A stretch of DNA of 64,000 nucleotides from Plenodomus lindquistii (lineage: Eukaryota; Ascomycota; Dothideomycetes; Pleosporales; Leptosphaeriaceae), in the NCBI GenBank assembly GCA_025504975.1, contig JANUWI010000019.1, positions 186,001-250,000 on the forward strand, in the 5' to 3' direction. Below the pieces are notes generated by a model. That model was not told the DNA's origin. It searched no databases and was given only the letters and a program-made list of their open reading frames with translations. The position numbers and the translations under genes are program-made. This document shows positions 12,116 to 24,360 of this stretch, piece after piece (within the stretch, counting starts at the first letter, position 1; each line of letters begins with the position of its first letter).

Positions 12116-12572
12116 ATGGATCTGGATGCCAATGAGATGCGCTCGGCTTTGGTGGCGCCCCAACTTGCTTTACCAGAATCAAGAGACATTTCCGCAGTCT
12201 ATCTGAGTCCCCTCAGTAAAGATCATCTTTCACAATTACACAAAGAATTTTCAGGCTCTTCATCTCGGAGTGAACTCGTCAGTCAGGCCAGCTCAGTCAT
12301 AGAGATGAGCTCAGCAATGGCCGCGGTCCTTGGTTGCAAGGAGTGTGATACGGAGTTTCACGGCAGCTATCGTCACGGTAATCCGACCAGACACAAGTCG
12401 ACTCAAGCACCAAAGTCGTATATCTCCTTGCGGAAACTGTGATTGGGACAAAGTCTTTCAATGGCAAGATGCTAGGCTCAAGCATTACAGGCGACATCAC
12501 CCAGAAGTTGCACCTAGTCCACTCCAAATTTGCATGCGGAAATACACGAAGTCGAGATGTCGTGTTCTGTAG
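12116..12572 (+). pseudogene. Degenerate C2H2 zinc-finger gene
   Basis: Two adjacent frames together look like one fungal C2H2 protein. Frame one (12116-12442) contains a finger reading CKECDTEFHGSYRHGN followed by RH. Frame two, from about 12390, continues with SRLKHQSRISPCGNC, FQWQDARLKHYRRHHPE, the typical second finger. The switch falls near 12385-12400, inside the finger linker, and no intron fits there because the interval is too short. This implies a one-base indel. No good start codon with an intact upstream exon is visible, and upstream sequence has stops. The usual role would be DNA binding or protein contact. This copy is probably non-functional. Reading of two finger halves is direct; the pseudogene call is inferred. 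Confidence 0.6.
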
Positions 12573-12965
12573 AATGATGAAAAGAAACTACGCGGGGAGG
12601 TAGGCATGTCACTTGGCGGCATTCGGTCTTTCTGTAGACATCGGGCGAAGGCATGACATTACGTCTATCCGCCGAATTGCGCGGGCTAGCACAAGAGTGG
12701 ACAGAGTGTTGAAAAATTTCTCTTGCTACCTGGAGCTTGCATTACTATGAACCTACTGTCGAACCATGGGGTACTCATTAGAAGAATTGAAAGGAAATAA
12801 CTCCGAAGTTTGCCATCCGCCACTCTCCCAGTTGTCGGAACGCCTTGACAGTACCTCTTCTTGAACATAAGCGCCCACTAACCATCCATAAGGGTATCCA
12901 ACTCCGTCCATTTGCCGACCATTGTCGAGATCCGCATTCCACTACATTGAAAAACGACATTACCA
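12573..12965. other. Short intergenic region
   Basis: Nothing coding was seen. The region is presumably the 3' flank and polyadenylation area of the minus-strand channel gene that ends at 12966. Confidence 0.5.
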
Positions 12966-15683
12966 CTAGTAAATAATCCTCTCATCAAAGACAGGAGCCT
13001 CACGCGCCTTGCCATCATCCACGCCCTTCCAGTAGACCTTGCCCTTCTCGTTGAACACAGCCTGTTCATCAGTGATGACGAGTCCTGGCACAGCCTTGCG
13101 TGTATCCCTAATCTCGCGCTCGCTAATGCCCATGTCGTCGTGGACAATCCAGATCACAGGTGTCGGGCTAGTAACAGACGGATTGAAGAAGGCGCGCTTC
13201 TGGATCTCTACGGGGAGGGGTTCCTGGGGCGTGTGGTAGAATTGGTCGAGTGATGCGGAGAGGTTATTGATGTTCTTCTTCTCGGGATTGAAAATCTTGC
13301 GGAGGAAAGCTGGCATCTTTGAGGGACGAGGAGCATGCTCAGAGACTGCGCCATCAGTGGCTCGGGTCTTCTCAGCGCTCAGACCATCCTCGTGATGGCC
13401 GTTGGTCCGATGGTCATTTGTGGGTGAGGGATCAGTATAAGCTAGACGTGCCTCCTCGTGCTCGAGTGCTATCTTCAAAGTCATCTGGAAGATGATTGTC
13501 AGAGCGAGCATGAGTGCCATGATGGCCAGGGGCCCGGCAGCGTAGGTGCTCTCAGCAGTCGCAATAGCAAACAGACCAATGAGACAGATTTCAGAGAGGT
13601 AAACACCGGTGAGAAGCTGGTGGAGCGCTTTCTGGTAAGCCTCTCCCTTTGTGTCGATATTTGTTTCGTATACGTAGAGGAAGTTGTATCGGAAAGCGAT
13701 GTAGACGAGCGTGAAGCCGACAGTGGCGAAACCGAGTACAAGGGGGGCGATACCGGAGTATGTGATGGCGATGACGCCTAGATTGGTCCACTTAGGGAAT
13801 TCGGAGCCCCATGCTGGCGCTGAGAGCTTGGTCAATTTGTCGAAGATCTTGCGAGGAGTCTTGCCAGGGAGGATGCGGCCGAGCAGAACAACTACAACGA
13901 ATCCGCCAATGTTCAACAGGGTTCCAGTAGCGGAGGATAAACCTAAGAGAATGAAATAACTGATGTAGAAGTTGGAGGCCTTTGGTAGGTTCTCTGCGAG
14001 AAGGTTGAGTACACTGCCAGGGTTCCTGAGCACGTCATCAATGACAGACACAACGGCGCTAGACATGGTGGCAACCAAGAAGACCTGGACGACTTGGAAG
14101 GCGAAGTACCAGCTTTGGGTCTTGAGCTCGATCTGGCTGTATGTGACTTTGGGTTGTTAGTACTAGAACATGTTGAACGTGGGTTTACCAAAAACTTACC
14201 ATAGCCAGCCAACTTGGCAAAGAGACGACAGAAAATTGGAACCAATGCCATGAGAACAGCAAGCAAAACGGCAGGCAACAGACCAGTGATGACACCAAGA
14301 ATAACCTGAGGGATACTGTTGATCCACTCGAGCCAGGAGAAGCGAGCTGTCAGATAGTTGATGTTGGAAACAGCACCGACAAAGGCAACAGGGATAGCGA
14401 AGAAGATGATCATGACGGTGATGAAGGCTGTAGCAGCGGCCCAACGAGCCATGTGTTCTGCAGGCTTGATGCGCAGGTTACCCCACACAACTTCTTGAGG
14501 TATAACACCGAGCTGGCGTGCCTGCAACTTGCTATTCGGCTTGGTCTTGCGCTTCTGCATCACTTGCCAGGCGTCCTGTGCATTCTTCTGTGTGGCGAAC
14601 TCAAGAAATACGGCGCCAACGAGATCTCCTTGACCGTTCCAGTGCTTGTCCTGCTCTGCAGTGATCTTGGGGAGAATCTCGGCCAGGTGAGAGCGTCCAT
14701 ATTCGATTGTGTCGACCTTCTTTCCAATGAGAAACTTGAGCTTGTGCGTCGGACGCTTCTTGGGGTTGATCCACTTGGTACCGTCAGCAACGTCTGCTGC
14801 AACGTAGTGCTTTTTGCCCTTTTCGGCCTTGAGTCTCTCCTTGTTGGCGTCTGTGGAAAGCTGGACCTCGCCAGCTTCAAGTTTAAGCGCAGTCTCGTCA
14901 CGATCTTCGACTAGCTTATCCAAATCTTTGGTATTGGAGGCGACCCAGGCATGCTTGACACCGGGAAACATCTCAAAGAGCGCGGACTGGCTAAGTGTAG
15001 TGGGAACGTTTGTGAACAGGATGGTGCGCGAGGACAAACGGCTGGCACCCCATGCCGATCGGCGGTACGCCTGGCGCAGATTAACCACGTAGAAGGATTC
15101 GCGAGCGATGACAACAAGAATGAGGCTGAGGAAGACGAAGGAGATGCCAGCATGAGCATAGTAGCGGTTGACGTTTTTGCCCTCGGCCTTGACATTGCTC
15201 ATGGAGAGCAGGTCGAGCTGTTCCTGGCCCGCACCACCGGTGGCATTGACAGGGAATAGGACCGGCCAGGTGATGAGACATCCGAGGAGACTGATGGCGA
15301 CGAGGACTTTGAAGAAGCGCACAAAAAGGTAGCCATCGATGGACTGGTGGTCCAAGATGAATTCGTCTTTGATGTTCTTGAAGTCTTTGATCCACTTGAA
15401 GAAGCCCCCACTAGGGGCGGGTGTCTGTCGCTGCTCGCCCAAATGGTTTAGATAGGTGCGAGGAGCGTAGACACGACGGAAGTATTTGCGAGCTATGATG
15501 AAGGCGACGGTGAAGGCGCCTGCAAGAATAGCAGCTGGCACCAGGGTCGAGACCATGCTCGACAGCGAGTTGGACGACTTTTCCGTGGCATTGCCTTGTT
15601 GCCCACCCTGTGTTGATCAGCACGTGAACAACAACAACAAGACCGACATCAACACGACTGCTGCGACTCACCGTGGACGACAT
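12966..15683 (-). CDS. CSC1/TMEM63-type calcium-permeable channel (DUF221)
   Basis: Three exons on the minus strand: 15683-15672, 15607-14200 and 14146-12966, 866 residues. The first coding exon is four codons (MSST) before a GTGAGT donor. Order of elements: three N-terminal membrane segments (residues about 20-180), a large cytosolic loop with the RNA-recognition-like fold containing RTILFTNVPTTL, then the seven-helix RSN1_7TM core from about residue 385 to 690, including FAIPVAFVGAVSNINYL and SWYFAFQVVQVFLV. A C-terminal PHM7_ext-like tail from VEIQKRAFFNPS ends in APVFDERIIY. The family includes osmosensitive calcium channels of the plasma membrane and yeast Rsn1/Phm7 relatives. The paralogue cannot be fixed from sequence alone. 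Confidence 0.93.
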
Positions 15684-18600
15684 GCTGGGCGATTGGGGAC
15701 GACGCGCGCCCGGGGTATACGACGGGGAGGATGCGCGAAAGAGATGTGCTCGGGAGGAGCCAGAGAGGGCTCTTTGGGAGACAAATAAACCTGGCAGCGA
15801 GGTGTCGTCTCCCCCTAGCTATGACGTGGTGCACGGTTGCAGCAAAACAGCGACAAGAGACAAGACCAGCCACGGCACGCTAATGTGCTAGAGCAGCGCC
15901 GTGCCTTCAGCTCTCCAGGGCCCCTCTCCACCATCTGGACCCCCACCGAACCCACCTGCAGGCTTCACCAGCCTCGTCTGCTGCGCAATCTCTGCAGACT
16001 CGGTCCGTTCTACGGCGTGTCCGTCGAGACTCGGGCGTGGCTGTACAGCACTGTTAGGGTACATTTGCAATCATCTCTTCATGTGGGCGCCGTGTAGACG
16101 CGCGGTGCGAGGGAACTCGATGCGTAACAGGGTCAACGGACGCGGCGCAAATACGACCATCTGATTCGCAGACACGATGAAAGCAAAGTCAAATCTGCGC
16201 ACATGGGAAATTGCCAAGCGCAAGCCTTGCTGCTGATCGACCTCAAGCGGTGACGGTCGACAGCATTGGCTAACGGGTTGCCGAATCGACGTTGCGCAGC
16301 CATCTGTGCCCGCCACCCTTCACGGTGGTTGGTTCTTACCACAGAAGACGAGGCTTGATTCGACATTGACGTCAAGGTGCAACTTCACAGCGGCGTACAA
16401 GAATGTCGTGCCTTGTCTTTGTAACATTGTCTATGTAGAGTACCTCAGGTCCAATACATGTCCCTGCAGCCAGTCCACAAGCCATCGCCGCTTCGCCCAT
16501 CTATTCGCTGCCACCCAGTGTCAAGCAGTCTAGACTCTCAGCCACAGTGGCTGAACGACGCACGATGATTTGCATTCCAATCTCACATGCATGTCGCTGT
16601 TCATGGGACGTCACGCCAGTGAGCTCATAGCAACGTGTTGGTACATGATGTTTTTGCGCAGGACAGCTATCCATCCATCAATTGGTACACTACTGCAAGT
16701 CGTCGTGTGCTTGAGTGCCTTGGCCCACAGAGAAGCACTCGCACAGCCACCCCCCGCAGCAACCTGTGGCGGTCTTCTGACCCGATGATCGCGAACCTCA
16801 GAATTGCATGTGGAGCCGCGGAGCAACACAGGATCTACCACGCCTGTCCAGGAGGATGCATCGCTCTACGAAAATCACCTCAGATCCATTTGGAACTACC
16901 CACATTTCATGCTCCATCGTCAGCCCTGTACGCTGTTTGCCCGCTTCCATCAGTCACCCCTGACCCTACAAGCGCGTTATCCAGGCTACCTACCTTCAAT
17001 CCCATTGACCTTGCGCATTATAGAGACGAAAGCGCCCTGAAGAAAGGGTATCAGCATGGCGATTGCGACTATTACGTGCCGGATCTTATCTTCTTGCGTT
17101 AGGATCTCGCCTCAGCCTGTATACACGCCAGACCCTCACGTCCCTGTTATTACAGAAAAGTCACATACAACGACATTGGCGAAAAGTCTCTTGCAATGTT
17201 CAGGCGGGGAACTTCTCCCTAGAAATGGCAGTGCTTCGTTGCCATGGGTTGGGTCTCACAAGGGCTGTTAATGTCGCAAAGTCACCACTCCACGGCTCCT
17301 CACACATCAAGTATTATCTGTCGCCATGTCGGAATCTACTCCTGTATCCTCACAACAAAACCAGTATGGATGCACCTTATGGCGATATCTCTAGCCAGAC
17401 ATCACCTATGGCTTCAACAAAGCCTTGAACAGTAGTCGCACGCGGCCATCTAGACGTCTTATGTACGCGCACAACCAGGAATGGCGTGACAGGCGATCGT
17501 GTTTCGCGACCCGCTCGCGAACCAGAGATAAGATGCGACTACTCCAACAAACTGAGCGCACGATTCTGGTCGTGCCGCTCGAGGCTCAGATCCTGTTGAG
17601 CAGTGACACCATCAACATGTTCAGACGACTGGAGTGTATGACATCTGCAAGATTACAGCAGAAAGCAGGAGCACTTTTGAGCTGATTTGAGCTTGTCGGA
17701 CAAAGGTATTAAAGGTGGCCCCCCGCTCCTCAAATAGTCAGATCCGCCTGACATTGATGCTCATTACTAGCCTCCTGAATTCCGACTACGCCGCACTCAT
17801 CACAACTGAACCGCCCCGAGTAAGTTCAGACCGCCTACGCGCCTGCAAGCCACCTGCAGATATCACAAAGGAACACCCATGTGGCTCCTCTCAATCTGGC
17901 GTAGGATTTTTGGTTCACCAGCCTTGTCGTCAGAGGTGCGCCACGGCTACAACCTCGGAAGAACGCGCTTCTCTACATACGTCAACTTCCCTGAACGCAT
18001 GAACGACACGGCGGTTAGTGTTTCCAGTTGACAGTGACCACGAGAAGAGTTTTTCTCAATGTGGAGATACTGCGCGAGGACAAGGCCTCGATCGTGTTAA
18101 AACAATAGGCGCACAGACCCGCAATCTCCCCCACCCAGACATCGTTTCATACAATGTCATGTTGAAAACGGAAAAACTCGCCCCGCCAGGCAATGGTCTT
18201 TGAGCCTCTTCTTTTGGCTACTCGTCGTCTTCTGAAGATGGGTTACTCGCGCAACGGTTACCGAGATCCTTAAGAGAGATGTTCCGCTTGATGGGCAGAA
18301 GTAGCAGGTATGCACCGCCATGAATTGATACCAAGCGCTGGACATGGTACGATTTCAACTCCATGAGTCTGTTCATTGTAGCGTGCTTGCCCATGTTTGC
18401 CTATGATGTTCCTGTTGGCGCGGAAGCGGATACTAGCAGCCGTCTAGAAAGTTTCATGTTTCCCACTTCTTGTCCGTCTCTGATTCGTCACTCCGCGTCT
18501 CAAATCCCGATTCCGGGATCGTGAATCGAAGCGAAGAGCTACAAATCTCCCCATGACAACAGCTCATCACATTATTCTGGGTCGCAGGATTGCGAGCCAG

Positions 18601-18969
18601 CCCCAAATTAACATCCTGCGGCATTGATAGACGCCATCCTGCCTAATCAGAGTTTAGTGCCCGTTGGATAGATGACAGGTGCTTGGCAGGTACCGTTTAC
18701 CAGGGTTTCGACATGGCGATTCAGCGTGGAATCGTGGTTGTGTCGGTTGAGTGCCGTGCATGCGGCAAGAGTATAAGAGTGACTGGTCGACCCGGCCTTC
18801 AAACGGTATCAAGCTTGAAGCTGACATTCATTTTCATACGCTCTTTAGCATCACACTCACTTTTCGTCGATTCTTCATTCGTCCAAACTAGCCTTCATTC
18901 ATCCTATCTTTTGAACATACTCCTGATTTGCCAATCAATCCAACTACCAACAACAAACCAATCATCAAC
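15684..18969. other. 3.3-kb gene-poor region upstream of the LPMO gene
   Basis: Longest open frames are about 150 codons (16635-17102) and show no domain, low complexity or splice logic. I saw no terminal inverted repeats, long terminal repeats or transposase fragments. A TATA-like gtataagag at about 18770 lies 200 bases before the LPMO start and is a plausible core promoter. Confidence 0.45.
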
Positions 18970-20040
18970 ATGAAGACCACCGCTGCTTTCGTTTTGGCTG
19001 CTGCCAACCTTGTTGCTGGACACACCACATTCCAGAGCTTCGTCATCGACGGAAAGAACCAGGGCCACCACTTCGCTGTGCAGACTCCCTCCAACGGAAA
19101 CAACCCCATCAAGGATGTTACCTCGCCTTTGATGGTCTGCAATGGCGGAACCGCTACTGCTGACCAGGTTGAGGTCGCTGCCGGATCCTCCATCGGCTTC
19201 CAATGGTGAATGATATCCTTCACCCCCACCCCCACTACAACCAACTAACTTATGCAAAGGCACCACAACGATGACGGCAAAGATACATTCCCCACGGGAG
19301 ACTCAGACGAGCCCATTGCTGCTTCGCACAAGGGCCCGATCATGGTGTACATTGCCCCGGCCGAGAGCAAGGGTGAGGGCGCCGTCTGGACCAAGATCTA
19401 CGAAGACGGTCTTACCGATGGCAAATGGGCTGTTGACAAGTTCATCGCCGACAAGGGTCTCATCACCATTGATCTTCCCAACCTTAAGGCAGGAGACTAC
19501 CTTATCCGCCCCGAAATGATCGGTCTCCACGAGGGCAACAACGAGGGCGGTGCCCAGTTCTACAACGGATGCGGTCAGATCAAGGTCACTGGCTCTGGAT
19601 CCGCCGAACTCCCAGCCTCAGGCACGGATATGACCAAGGCTTACTCCGCCACCGACCCCGGTGTCCTCTACAACATGTACGGTGGTGCCACCACCTACGA
19701 GATCCCCGGCCCCAAGGTCTGGGACGGTGCCTCTGGCAGCGCTCCTGCGCCCAGCAAGCCCTCCTCCGCTGCCCCATCCCCGGCTGCCCCCTCCAAGACC
19801 GCTACCCCGGTCGCCAGCGCCAGCCCCGTCGCAACCCCTGAGGCCGAGCCTGCTACCCCCTCGCCCGCTGCCCCCTCACCCGTTGAGTCCTCTGCCCCTG
19901 CTCCCTCATCCGGCAGCGGCTCCAGCTCTACTCTCCCCGAGACCTTCACCATTGAGCAATTCATCAGCTGGCTCAAGGCCACCACGGGCACTTCTTCTGC
20001 TCGTCGTGCCCGCCGCCACGCTCGTGCTTTCCGGGTTTAA
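18970..20040 (+). CDS. AA9 lytic polysaccharide monooxygenase, secreted
   Basis: Two exons, 18970-19205 and 19260-20040 (54-nt intron), 338 residues. AA9 enzymes are copper-dependent monooxygenases that cleave cellulose and related glucans outside the cell. A 17-residue signal peptide ends in LVAG, leaving His18 as the mature N-terminal His that forms half of the histidine brace. The second brace His lies in QWHHNDDG, right at the splice junction. SHKGPIMVYIAP, WTKIYEDGL, GDYLIRPEMIGLHEG and AQFYNGCGQIKVTG follow in AA9 order; the Tyr in AQFY is the axial ligand. After residue 245 comes a Pro/Ala/Ser/Thr-rich linker, then a C-terminal FTIEQFISWLKATTG segment and an Arg-rich tail. No CBM1 is present. 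Confidence 0.95.
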
Positions 20041-20771
20041 GCTTCACGCATACACATCATGATCAGATGTCTTCTTGTGAAAAACACATATCGACTTGCA
20101 TGGCCTGGCGTCGTGGGTAGTACTTCAACGGCATTTCAGAGTATATTCTCAAATAGGGGCTTGGTCCCACTTTCTTTCTTCCGGCTGCTAGCTCAGTCAG
20201 CATCTTCATTCATGTAAATAGAGATTATTCGTGACGAATGAAAATCGAATGGCTATTTCAGACCATATAATCTTTTTTTTTGGCTACGCGTGATTGTTCG
20301 TAAGGTTTCCCAACTCGTGATTGTATCGCCCCTACCTGGTCTCGTGTATCAGGAAGGAACACCTGATGGGCCGCTACACCGTACACCGCTGTCCAGACAT
20401 CCTGTATGGTATATGGAGCTGACGACACGTAGCCTCACTTGAAGTAGTAGTGTCCCTACGCGCGAAGAAGCTTGTGTTTATCATGTCTCCATTTTGACTA
20501 GAGAGCAAAAACCGGCAGCCTATGGAGTAGCGAGGAGAAGACATGTAGCATTCTAACAGCTACAGCGATTTCTCTATCATACATGAAATCTACAGCTCGA
20601 ATTACGACAGCTCTTGTAGAGCCGTTGACATATCACAAAAACTGCTATATGTGTATCCGTCGGGCGGCACAAATGTTGTTGAATTAGACAATGATGGGCT
20701 CCCTCGTGCGCGACGAACAAGTTGGAGTGCTCACTGTGGAAAAATTGAACCTAGCAGTTTTCACGTCGAAA
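20041..20771. other. Intergenic region, no gene seen
   Basis: Lies between the converging ends of the LPMO gene and the minus-strand interrupted gene. A T9 tract at about 20273-20281 is the only simple-sequence feature. The short open frames here have no support. Confidence 0.45.
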
Positions 20772-22433
20772 TCAAATTGAGTGAGGGATGGCCCATCTGT
20801 GCGATTCTTTCCTTTGTACCATTTCGCCCACACAGTACTGCATCGACCATGGTACGCCTCGATCCCTTTGAGCAGCCCGGAACAATTCCTTCATGTCACG
20901 GAGTGTCATGCAGTAGTCAATTGTCGACTCAACAATGGTTTCCATAGTGCAGGCATCGCGTACGGAGATCTTGAACGGCACACTGTTGTATCCCCGCAAC
21001 GTCCCAAACTCCACGTCGGCTACCCACAATACGAACCGGTCGAGAATCTCATGTAGGGCCCTCAGTTTGGGTATGTGCTTCGTCGGCGGTGGATGCCAAT
21101 TAACCTCGGACTGAAAGTCATTCTGCTGCTGGTGCCAGATGAGTAACCGTGTCTCCCTGTCGTACTTTTCCGGGTTGGTCTCCAGAAGGCGCAGAAGCTG
21201 CCGAGCGACCATGAGGTGGTGTATCCTGCAATATGCAGAGTTTTGCTCGCATGGCAGAGTGCACCAAGTGTTTATGCTGCGTGAAGGAACACCATTGACG
21301 TTAATCTTGAATATGCCCCGCCCCCTTTCTTTGAAAGCCGCATCGTCGACCTTGAACAACTTGACCCGGTCCTCAAGCGAAGGGGACTCGACCGGTTCCT
21401 CTCTGTCGAGGAAGTTGTCATTTCGATCGTCAAGCTCGAGACACAGGCGACTGTACCTGTCGCCGATACGAGCGCCAGTGGACTCGAATGAGCTGAGGTC
21501 TACGGTCTCGAAGGGCGTGGATGGTACGCGGTTGCGAAACTTCACAAGCATACCCATCTGACAAATACGATCGACCAGGAGACGAACAGAAGAGAACACT
21601 TCCCAGCCCTTGAAATATGGCTGAGTGAACTACATGACCGGTCTGCGCTCGACGTTGTGGAGCATACCGGTGTTGAGGTCCCAGGGGTGGCATACGCGAC
21701 GTACGGCTCAGTGACGCACTGTCTTCTGATCCCAAGAACGACAACATCAGCACATCTCAGCTTCGGCTTGTCGGCAAAGATGGCACTGAGCACGCCATGG
21801 TCAGCAGCGGCCTCAGATGCCACGTACAACGGTAGGTAAGACCTATGGAGTAATAAGCACAACTATCAGGCAACGTCACGTGTACCACAGAATAATAGCA
21901 CCCTCACATAGTCTGATTCAGACAACTACAAAAGCGCCTCCAATGCACTGGAGCACCACATCGACGCCTACAGATATTTCGAAAACTGTCCTTCTTCGTC
22001 AACTGCCATGTTGTGCTTGATTATGCTAGCTCGTTGGGATTCAAAGTTGTCCCTACGATTTAGCTCCCCGGTATCAAGGACCGTGGACTTTGACACAGAC
22101 TTTGGGAACGAAGTTGATCAAAGACCTGGAAGTCAGACTTAGCTCCTCAAGTACTCACCATATAGTGGTTGCCAGCTCGACGTACAATTTCCATCATCGT
22201 CACTTTGTACTGGCACATTGTCTCATAAGCCTTGTGCGATAGATCAAACATGTCGTTAGATGCTCTAGCATTGTCATTGATCTCATTACCAAATCGAATT
22301 TTACGCCAGAAAACCAATGGGGAGCATGCATGCTTTGAGCGGCGTACCGAACCTTCCTTATCCCCTCGAGCGCCTCTGAGAAAACGCCGTGTAAAATAAG
22401 ATCGACTACCAGGTGGTGACGAGATTCATACAT
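20772..22433 (-). pseudogene. Five-exon gene interrupted by one in-frame TAG; DxE motif near C-terminus
   Basis: Hand-assembled exons on the minus strand: 22433-22348, 22264-22159, 22099-21930, 21842-21668 and 21608-20772. All four joins keep phase and use GT-AG sites. Together they encode 457 codons with a single internal TAG at 21970-21968 (codon 108). The text reads on in the same frame on both sides: EGQFSKYL, stop, ASMWCSSALEALL. The C-terminal half contains CTLPCEQNSAYCRIHH and then LWVADVEFGT, an Asp-x-Glu pattern like the first motif of DEDD/RNase H-like exonucleases; later motifs are not evident, so function is only a suggestion. If the TAG is respected, the first three exons give a 107-residue protein ending in FSKYL. 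Introns 1 and 3 are the weakest predictions. Confidence 0.5.
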
Positions 22434-22534
22434 AATGTCTGTAATGTGGTATAATCACCCTCCATGGTCCTTCAAACGCCGTATGAAAGAGGCCACAAAA
22501 TGAGAATAGTACGAGACGGTGTTGAAAACGTCCT

Positions 22535-24360
22535 CTACATAAAGAAAGTGTCCGGAAGCGTGGACAGCGCTGTAATGGCGGCAAAAGCACCAGCGGTCCC
22601 GAGACCGAGATACTTGGCCGTCAAACCAACCTTGGCGAGAATGGATTTTGGCTGCTTCTTCGGCCGTTGTGCGATGGTGGCGGCTGTCTGAATAGCTGAA
22701 ATATCGAGAACTGTCTCCTTGGAAGTCACTGCTGACGCGGGCAGCACGATTGGTAGATCTTTGTCAACAGCTGTCTGCTCTTCCTCAAGTGCGTCGGCCT
22801 TGCGCTTCATGTTATTGATCGATTCTGGTGTCGGCGGCTGTTCTTCCACAATTTCCTCAATGGAAACCTTGGTCCTGCGCACAGGTTGCGGAGTGGAGGC
22901 GCCAACATCTGATGCCGGCATTGGGAGTGGTGTCTGTAGGCTGTGGGCTTGACGTGCAGGGTTCAGGTCACCACCAATGAGCGGAAGCCCTGCGTAGTAG
23001 TCTTGGAAATCTGTGAAGGACCGTGGAGGCGGAGGAGGAGGAAGAGCACTAAACAACGACGAACGATCTGCGAAGTTTGTGCCCATAGATTGGATTGGTG
23101 CATGTGCAAAATCTGACCACTCACGCTCATCAACCTCGGTGATATTCGTTGCGAATCCATGTCTTGACTCTGTGCAATCTTGATTAGGGCGCGGGGGCAA
23201 GGGAGGTGCAGCACTGCTCGCCCATGGATGACGACTAATAGTCTGACCGAAGATGTCCCTGCCCAGCGGTAAATGTGCAACATCGTCCTCTTCGTCCAAA
23301 GTAAATGCATTTCGCGACTTGGGAACTGCCGAGGAGACGTAAGATGACTCTGGGCTAGGATCGGCAACCTTGGCTGGAAGATCAGTGACCTCGGACACGG
23401 AAAGCGGCGACAGTTCATCATCATCGTCTGAATCGGCAACTTCTGGCTCAGAGGAAGCTTGATCTTGGGAGCTAGCAACACTCTCAGTGTCATCAGCCGC
23501 AGAGGCTTCTTCGTCTATCGAGTACTGCACGCTCTCCTCTGCATCAGAGTAGTTATCCGGGAGTTCGGAAGATGCTGCTTGATACGCGAGCAGGTCCTCG
23601 CGGGCGCCGTCTGGATGCTCTGGCGCAGCAGGTTCTGATTGTATGACCTCCTGAACCATGGTGACATCCTCGTCGTCGTCGGCAGCCCCATTTGCGTTTG
23701 AGGCAGCGTCGGAGTCGTCATCCAGGACGAGGGGATTGTGCTGGCTCCCGCCTCGTTGATGAGTTTCCAGGTCATCCTCTTCACTCTCGGCATCCGGGAC
23801 AGCAAAGCCGAGCGAGTATGGGCGTGTCAGCTGTGCTTCAAAGAGGTACTTGCGGGCAACAAAGAAGTCTATGATGAAGTTGGGTCAGCTGTGTTGACGG
23901 CGGGCTGGACAGGGAGCAGCTCACGGCGGGACCCACCCTCGTTGCGATTAACGTCGATGCCGAACTGCAGCATATCACCCGGCGAGAGGCGCTCGGGGGT
24001 GTCGGGTTGTAACTTGCGACCGTTGATCATTGTGCCATGCATGGAGCCGCGGTCGGTGATGTAAACGTGTGGAGTGCCGTTGGTGAGGGTGGCAGAGAGG
24101 ACAGCGTGCTCTCGCGAGATGACCGGGCTGTCGATGAAGGCGTTGTTGGCGGAGGGCATGAGGTGAGGCTTGGTGACGCTCTTTGATGCCCGGCCGATGG
24201 GGTATGTCGAGCCAACGGGCAAGTCGAGCTCGCGGCACTCAAAGGTGTCGTGGTGTTTAACGTCCTTGAGGACGATGCGGAAGCCTATCGAGTGAGTGAG
24301 TGAATGGGTGGGGGGGTGAGGCGGTGGGTTGGATGCGGGGACGTGCTCACTGTCGGCCAT
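22535..24360 (-). CDS. FHA-domain protein with C-terminal hydrophobic tail
   Basis: Exons 24360-23925 and 23868-22535 on the minus strand, 589 residues. A further 66-nt stretch (24350-24285) has a GTGAGC donor and a GATAG acceptor and could be an in-frame intron, giving 567 residues. The FHA domain (about residues 25-135) binds phosphothreonine peptides and shows YPIGRAS, SPVISREHAVL, ITDRGSMHGTMING and LSPGDMLQFGIDVNRN, the conserved G-R, S-x-x-H and N-G residues. The middle is acidic and Pro-rich. The last 40 residues, KVGLTAKYLGLGTAGAFAAI and on, form one hydrophobic segment near the end, as in tail-anchored proteins. FHA plus tail anchor recalls SLMAP-type STRIPAK subunits, but no clear coiled coil is seen, so that link is speculative. 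Confidence 0.85.

Noticed and set aside
16635..17102. 155-codon open frame in the gene-poor region
   Set aside because: Reads like random sequence, with Cys/His/Pro scattered and no motif.
22200..22433. Unspliced 77-codon minus-strand frame
   Set aside because: Only its first 28 codons look coding; splicing at 22348/22264 gives a better protein.
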